64,000 nucleotides of DNA, taken from the NCBI GenBank assembly GCA_040902305.1, contig JBBDXN010000106.1, forward strand, positions 37,575 through 101,574, given 5' to 3'. Below, in pieces: positions 59,460 to 64,000 of this stretch. Under the pieces are notes generated by a model, which worked only from the letters and a program-made list of their open reading frames with translations, did no database searches and had not been told where the DNA came from. Positions within the stretch are counted from its first letter, which is position 1; every line of letters starts with the position of its first letter. Source of the stretch: CAMLFJ01 sp040902305. GTDB lineage: Bacteria; Methylomirabilota; Methylomirabilia; Rokubacteriales; CSP1-6. Position numbers and translations under genes: made by a program.

Positions 59460-60887
59460 TCTCAGAATCGATCCTGGGGCCAATGCGGGCCTCGATCTGG
59501 CGGCGCGCATGGCCGGAACCGCGGTGATCACGCGGCGCGCTCCCCCGCGGCCGCGGAGCGGAGGGCGGAGGCGAGCGCTGGGAGGTCAGCGTGGCCCTTG
59601 ATGCGCCGGAAGCGCGCCGCCGCGCGCAGCACGCCGAGCCCGACCCAGCGGCGAATCATCGTGCCGTCGCGCCAGCGCTTGACGTGGCGCGCCACGTGCC
59701 GCAGGGTGCCGATGAGATTCTCGATCGCGTTGGTCGTCGCGAAGAACTGGCGCAGCCGGGGCGGCAGGGCCAGCTTGAGGACGGTGAGGGTCTCCTCCAA
59801 GCCCTCCCGCAGACTCGCCGCGGCGTCGTCATGACCGTTCTGCTCGAGCCACGCCGCCAGGTAGCGCAGCTGCCGCCGGGCGGCGTCGGCACTCGCGGCG
59901 CGATAGGCGCGGCCCAGGGCCGCCATGACGTAGGCCTGCCGGCCCTGGGGCAGCAGCGCGCGCAGGTTGCGCCGCTTGTGGACCTGACAGCGCTGGATGA
60001 CCGCGACATCCCCGAAGACATCCTGCAGGGCGCGGCGCAGGCCCTTGCCGCCGTCGATCACGCAGAGCAGCCGGCCCTCGATCGGGAGCCCCCGGGCGAG
60101 CAGGTCTTGCAGGAGCTGGGTGCAGACGGCGGCGTTCTCCGTCGAGCCCACGCTCACCCCCAGGGGCTCCTTGCGCCCGTCGCGGGTGATCCCCAGCAGG
60201 ACGATGACCGTCTGCCCGGCCACCCTCACGCCGTCGCCGAACAGGGCCACCAGATCCAGGTCCTCAAGCCGCCGACTCAGCTGCGCGGCCAGCTGCTCCC
60301 GCGTTCGCCGGATCAGCGTCCGGCTCACCGTGCTCCGGCTCGTCGCGCGACTCGGCACCCCGACTGGCCCCGCCTCCAGGCTGGCCGCGTACCCCCGTGT
60401 CGACACCCCCAGGAGGATCTGCTCCAGCACCCGGGCGGTCAACGGATCGCGGGCGCGGAACGCGGCCACCGCCGGCAACGTCACCTCCTGCCCCTCGCGG
60501 CCGCGCACCCGCGGCCGCGGCCGCCCCCCCCCCCCCCCCGGCCGCCGCACCTGGATGCGCCGGCCCCCGAGGGTCAGCTCGGTCGGCGTCGTCCCCCAGT
60601 GATGATGCGTCCGCCCCACCTGATGCTTCCCCTTCGGCCCGGCCACCGCCGCGGCCTCGCCCCGGAACATCGCCTCCAGCGCGGCGACCCCGCAGGCCTG
60701 CACCCATTCCAGCAGGCGTTCTCGCGTGGCGGCCATCCCGCCGACCAACGGCGCGATGAGCTGCGTGAGCGCCTGGTCCCCGGAAAGTCCCCCTTGCGTT
60801 CCCGGCCGATTCCTTGTTCTCCTCGTCATGGCGGCTCCTTTGGTCCCCGTCCTGCGGACCGAGTGTTCTGGCGAACCCGATTCTCAG
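59460..60887 (-). mobile_element. IS256-type insertion sequence (ends approximate)
   Basis: The element contains one IS256-family transposase. Inverted ends share the core CT(C/G)AGAATCG (left from 59461, right ending about 60886), beyond which they do not match well. No 8-bp target duplication could be identified, so the exact ends are uncertain. The 59248-59459 stretch holds no gene I can support. Confidence 0.55.
59528..60829 (-). CDS. IS256-family transposase
   Basis: This 433-residue DDE transposase has ALFGDGVRVAGQTVIVLLGI near residue 195 (first Asp), LLCVIDGGKGLRRALQDVF near residue 257 (second Asp), RCQVHKRRNL near residue 281 and TTNAIENLIGTLRHVARHV near residue 367 (catalytic Glu). 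A homopolymeric C tract at about 60527-60540 encodes PGGGGG and is in frame in this assembly, but such tracts are prone to length error. Appears intact. Confidence 0.88.
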   Translation of the reverse strand: MTRRTRNRPGTQGGLSGDQALTQLIAPLVGGMAATRERLLEWVQACGVAALEAMFRGEAAAVAGPKGKHQVGRTHHHWGTTPTELTLGGRRIQVRRPGGGGGRPRPRVRGREGQEVTLPAVAAFRARDPLTARVLEQILLGVSTRGYAASLEAGPVGVPSRATSRSTVSRTLIRRTREQLAAQLSRRLEDLDLVALFGDGVRVAGQTVIVLLGITRDGRKEPLGVSVGSTENAAVCTQLLQDLLARGLPIEGRLLCVIDGGKGLRRALQDVFGDVAVIQRCQVHKRRNLRALLPQGRQAYVMAALGRAYRAASADAARRQLRYLAAWLEQNGHDDAAASLREGLEETLTVLKLALPPRLRQFFATTNAIENLIGTLRHVARHVKRWRDGTMIRRWVGLGVLRAAARFRRIKGHADLPALASALRSAAAGERAA

Positions 60888-60980
60888 GCCCACCAGGGAG
60901 CCGCCGCTACTCAGTTCTGAAATTCAACAGGGACCGGGACATCCCCGACCAGCGCGTGGAGGAGGCCTTCGCGCCAGCGG

Positions 60981-62918
60981 TCACGCCACCGCTGCCGAAC
61001 CTCCGCGGACATCAGCGAGTCGATACGTGCGTCCGTCGGTCACCCGGTCTTCGATGTACATCCGATACCACCCCTCCAAGGCGACCATACTCCAGAGCTG
61101 GAGCGAGTAGTCGCGCCGGCCAACGAGATGGTCGCCGATTATTCTCTGCACCGCACGGCCATCGAGCAACCCCGAGCGCTCCACGTGCTCGGTGGAGAGG
61201 AACCCCGTCAGAAAGGGCCGTAGTTCGTCCTTGAACCACTGACCGACTGGCGAATCGAAACCCACCTTCTGGCGCTCCACGATCGCACGAGGCAGCCAGC
61301 GCGCGGCCACCGACTTGAAAATGCGCTTGCTACGCTGGCCGCGCAGCCGGTAGGAGACCGGAAGCGAGGTGACGAAGTCGACTAGTTCGAAGTCGCACAG
61401 GGGCGAGCGCACCTCAAGACCGTGAGCCATGCTCATGCGGTCCATGTAAGACAGCTGGTACTCGGGTAGGTAGCCGTCGATGTCGAGCGCCGCGGCTCGC
61501 TCGAGCAGCGACATTGATGCGTCATGTACCAAGTATTGGCGCAGGAACCACTCCCCGGACGGGTCCTCCGCTTCGCGCTGGACCGCGTCCGAGATCAACG
61601 CGGATCGAACGTCCCGATGCAGAAGACTCACCCAACCCAGATACGCTTGCTCCGGGGGCAGGTCGGAGCCGAGGACAAAGCGCTTCACACGCTTGGCGAA
61701 GCGGCTACCACGCGTGGATTCCGGCCACCGAGCCACGACGCGTTCGACCAGGCATTTGCGCACAAACACGGGCAGGCGCCGGTAGTACTCCAGGAGTCGC
61801 ACGCCTCCGTAGCGCGGGTAGCCGAAGAAGATCTCGTCGCCTCCGGTCCCGCCCACTGCCACCTTCACCCGCTGGCGCGTAAACTCACAGAGCAGATAGA
61901 CGAGTATCGATGTCGGCTCGCCGTGCGGCTCGTCGTAGTGCCACAGGATGCGTGGCAGCAGTTCAATGCTCGAGCGGGATCCGAGGACGAGCTCGTGGTG
62001 CTCCGTTCCGAACTCTAGAGCCACGCGCTTGGCGTACTGCAGTTCGCTGAAGCCCTTTGCCCCGCCCTCGTAGCCGACCGAGAATGTTTGTACTCGTGCC
62101 GAGTGCTTGCGCATCAGCGCCACCATGACCGACGAATCGATGCCGCCGCTCAGGAACGCACCCACCTCCACGTCACTGCGTAGGCACAGGCGCACGGTGT
62201 CGCTTAGCCGATGGGCGAGCTCACGTTCGGCTGCCTCAAAGGACAAGGTGGAGCACCCCGGCATCCTGGGCTGCCAGTACCGTCGCACCTCCGCCTTGCC
62301 CTGTTCCCATACCAGCATGTGGCCGGGCGGCAGCTTCGCAATCCCTCGGTAAAACGTCCGGTAGCCGCCCACGTAGCTCGCGGCCAAATAGTCACAGACG
62401 GCCTGGGCGTCGACCTCGCGCGGGCCGTCCGCTTGGAGGATCGCCTTGATCTCGGAGCCAAAGAGCAGTCGATCACCCGACTGCAGATAGTACAGTGGCT
62501 TCTCGCCGATCCGGTCGCGCACCAGAACGAGACGCCGCCGCCGCTCATCCCACAGCGCAATCGCGAACATTCCTCGTAGCCGCCGAGCAAAGTCCAGGCC
62601 ATGGTCCTCATAGAGGTGGACGATGGTCTCAGTATCGGACGTCGTAGCCAGGCTATGCTTGCCCGCCGCCAATTCGCGCCGAAGCTCCTCGTAGTTGTAG
62701 ATCTCGCCGTTCAATACCACCCACACATCCCGCGCTTCATTCGCAATCGGCTGATGTCCCGTCGCGAGGTCGATGATCGACAGCCGGCGCATCGCCAGGC
62801 CAACGCCAGGGGCTATGTAGTAGCCGGCGTCGTCTGGTCCCCGATGCGCGAGGCTGTCGCACATCGCCTTGAGAAGGCGAGCGTCGTCCAGCCCCGCAAA
62901 CCCAGCGATGCCGCACAC
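60981..62918 (-). CDS. asnB: Glutamine-hydrolysing asparagine synthase
   Basis: This 645-residue enzyme has an N-terminal glutaminase domain beginning MCGIAGFAGLDD (Cys2 nucleophile), RLSIIDLATGHQPIANEARD and NGEIYNYEELR, and a C-terminal synthetase domain with the PP-loop LSGGIDSSVMVALM near residue 267 and GGTGGDEIFFGYPRYGG near residue 365. It uses Gln and ATP to amidate Asp, or in surface-glycan loci it may amidate a sugar acid or an aminoacyl group. It is separated from the IS256-type element by about 90 bp. Confidence 0.9.
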   Translation of the reverse strand: MCGIAGFAGLDDARLLKAMCDSLAHRGPDDAGYYIAPGVGLAMRRLSIIDLATGHQPIANEARDVWVVLNGEIYNYEELRRELAAGKHSLATTSDTETIVHLYEDHGLDFARRLRGMFAIALWDERRRRLVLVRDRIGEKPLYYLQSGDRLLFGSEIKAILQADGPREVDAQAVCDYLAASYVGGYRTFYRGIAKLPPGHMLVWEQGKAEVRRYWQPRMPGCSTLSFEAAERELAHRLSDTVRLCLRSDVEVGAFLSGGIDSSVMVALMRKHSARVQTFSVGYEGGAKGFSELQYAKRVALEFGTEHHELVLGSRSSIELLPRILWHYDEPHGEPTSILVYLLCEFTRQRVKVAVGGTGGDEIFFGYPRYGGVRLLEYYRRLPVFVRKCLVERVVARWPESTRGSRFAKRVKRFVLGSDLPPEQAYLGWVSLLHRDVRSALISDAVQREAEDPSGEWFLRQYLVHDASMSLLERAAALDIDGYLPEYQLSYMDRMSMAHGLEVRSPLCDFELVDFVTSLPVSYRLRGQRSKRIFKSVAARWLPRAIVERQKVGFDSPVGQWFKDELRPFLTGFLSTEHVERSGLLDGRAVQRIIGDHLVGRRDYSLQLWSMVALEGWYRMYIEDRVTDGRTYRLADVRGGSAAVA

Positions 62919-63045
62919 GCACTACCCCTCCCGGTCGGCACAGGGGGAATTCCCGTCCCGCGCCGTGACCCCCACACTCCTCGACCAAGCTATCCTCGAA
63001 CCAACCGCGACCGCTCAATCAACTATCTCGTCATCGGTTATCCCG

Positions 63046-64000
63046 TCATCGGTCCTCTTTGATCGCATGCACGGTCAAGAACATACCTGACTTTGGAACC
63101 TCCAGAAACAACGACAGGACGCACAGAATCGGATACGCAACTATGAGCAACCCGCTTCCTGCGTACACCCTCAGTCTTTCGCTGATTGATCTTGGCGCGC
63201 CTCTGCGAAAGCCTTTCAAGTTCCGCGCTATCCTTATGCGGATGGGCTGCTTCGTAAGGAATGGAACAAGGCTCGCCCTCTCGACCGCCAACCTTAGGCT
63301 CCTGGTACTGAAATGGTGAAAGTGCACCGGGACCTTCAACGGACCCCAGTGTTGTCGGAACACCTGGCGCTCGTAGCAATCGAAGTTGGGCACGCAAATA
63401 ATCAACTCGCCGCCAGGCCTCAGCATGCGATGGAGGTCCTGCAGCGTAGCTACAGGATCATAGAGATGTTCCAGCACGTTATTCAGCGTAATGAGATCGA
63501 AGAAGTTGTCCGGGAACCCGGCCTGCCGCATGTCCCCGCAAGACACCTGATGGCCATTACGGTTAGCCACCTCGACGGCCTGAGGCGATATGTCGGTGCC
63601 GTACGTTTTCCACCCTACATCCCTCATCAGAGACAGGAACCTGCCGGTCCCGCAACCCACGTCCAGTAGGTTACCGCCACGACCTAAGACCGGTAAAATC
63701 GCGACGTGCCTACTCAAGAACAAGTGAACAATTCTCCCCAGAGGATCCTCCGCGCCCTGGTAGAGCCAGCGCTTGAATCGGCCTAAAACACCCGCATCTG
63801 TGCGCTCGACGTATGAGTAGTACTTGGCGGGATAGTACGTGGAGAGGAGAATCTGATCCGGGATAGGGCTAGTAACTACATGACCGCACACCTCACACCT
63901 CCACAGGCTGTACCGCTCCTGTCCACCACGGGGATCGATAATGCCCTTAGGCAGTGTCAGACAATAACTGCACGAATATGAAGACCGAGTTCGTATGCTG
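63046..64000 (-). CDS. Class I SAM methyltransferase with N-terminal zinc ribbon (5' end outside window)
   Basis: The frame stays open to base 64000. The visible N-terminus carries two cysteine pairs (YSCSYCLTLP and LWRCEVCGHVV), a zinc-ribbon pattern seen in sugar and lipid methyltransferases. The methyltransferase core has GNLLDVGCGTGRFLSLMRDV, a Rossmann motif I, then TYGTDISPQAVEVANRN and NNVLEHLYDPVATLQDLHRM. A C-terminal hydrophobic segment (LLIVAYPILCVLSLFLEV) suggests membrane association. It closes the glycan locus and points to decoration of the polymer or its carrier. Confidence 0.83.
   Translation of the reverse strand, partial: SIRTRSSYSCSYCLTLPKGIIDPRGGQERYSLWRCEVCGHVVTSPIPDQILLSTYYPAKYYSYVERTDAGVLGRFKRWLYQGAEDPLGRIVHLFLSRHVAILPVLGRGGNLLDVGCGTGRFLSLMRDVGWKTYGTDISPQAVEVANRNGHQVSCGDMRQAGFPDNFFDLITLNNVLEHLYDPVATLQDLHRMLRPGGELIICVPNFDCYERQVFRQHWGPLKVPVHFHHFSTRSLRLAVERASLVPFLTKQPIRIRIARNLKGFRRGAPRSISERLRVYAGSGLLIVAYPILCVLSLFLEVPKSGMFLTVHAIKEDR

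Noticed and set aside
59244..59531. Possible small gene between GT4 and the IS256-type element
   Set aside because: The frame has no recognisable domain or good ribosome site and overlaps the transposase end, so it is most likely a relic or chance frame. A plus-strand frame at 58918-59412 is rejected for the same reason.
1..64000. tRNA, rRNA or prophage genes
   Set aside because: No cloverleaf, rRNA core or phage structural motif was seen on reading both strands; a tRNAscan/Rfam run would be decisive.

Overview
The window is a high-GC bacterial scaffold with two 10-base N gaps (25959-25968, 36786-36795), so it is probably a metagenome-assembled genome. The gene mix suggests an uncultured soil or subsurface lineage of the Rokubacteria/Methylomirabilota type. 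That mix includes branched-chain amino-acid-type and peptide-type ABC importers, F420-type LLM oxidoreductases, acyl-CoA dehydrogenases, an exopolysaccharide locus with an ExeA-like ATPase, and repeated CCTCACCCTGCCCTCTCC palindromes between genes. The taxonomic call is inference from composition and gene content. No rRNA, tRNA or CRISPR array was found.

Region 1 (1-12755) is metabolic. It holds a partial lipoprotein, a zinc alcohol dehydrogenase with an FMN reductase, a Gfo/Idh/MocA oxidoreductase divergent from a TPP-dependent enzyme, a run of small genes (SET domain, DUF1772, GrpB, membrane proteins, EamA), and a Liv-type ABC operon.

Region 2 (about 12750-18070) is accessory DNA. It contains a GNAT remnant, a DUF6883/DUF4926 pair, a NUDIX hydrolase and a RidA-like gene of foreign composition. 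Several sites resemble integron attC recombination sites, and no integrase is in the window. It continues with DUF488, a frameshifted F420-type nitroreductase, methylglyoxal synthase, an IS1202/ISNCY-type insertion sequence with a 17-bp target duplication, and a damaged small barrel protein.

Region 3 (18086-40036) holds LLM oxidoreductases, an EmrAB-like efflux pair, a VKOR-thioredoxin fusion, two acyl-CoA dehydrogenases, DinB, OsmC, a Fic protein behind an operator-like promoter, a signal-less ABC binding protein, a second Liv-type importer without ATPases, and a Dpp/Opp-type importer on the minus strand. Palindromic repeats lie between many of these genes, and some supply protein C-termini.

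Region 4 (40492-64000) is an exopolysaccharide/surface-glycan locus. It has a sigma-54 activator, a Wzz-like chain-length protein, an ExeA-like ATPase, a BY-kinase, an initiating sugar transferase, an alpha/alpha-toroid protein, a WecG/TagA transferase, an O-antigen-ligase-like polymerase and a Wzx flippase. A scrambled relic of an MBOAT gene and an acyl-CoA dehydrogenase follows. Then come lower-GC glycan-tailoring genes (sulfotransferase, FkbM methyltransferase, GT4, ATP-grasp), two minus-strand GT4 genes, an IS256 element, asparagine synthase and a methyltransferase that runs off the end. The first part builds, regulates, polymerises and exports the chain. The second part looks like a replaceable decoration module.
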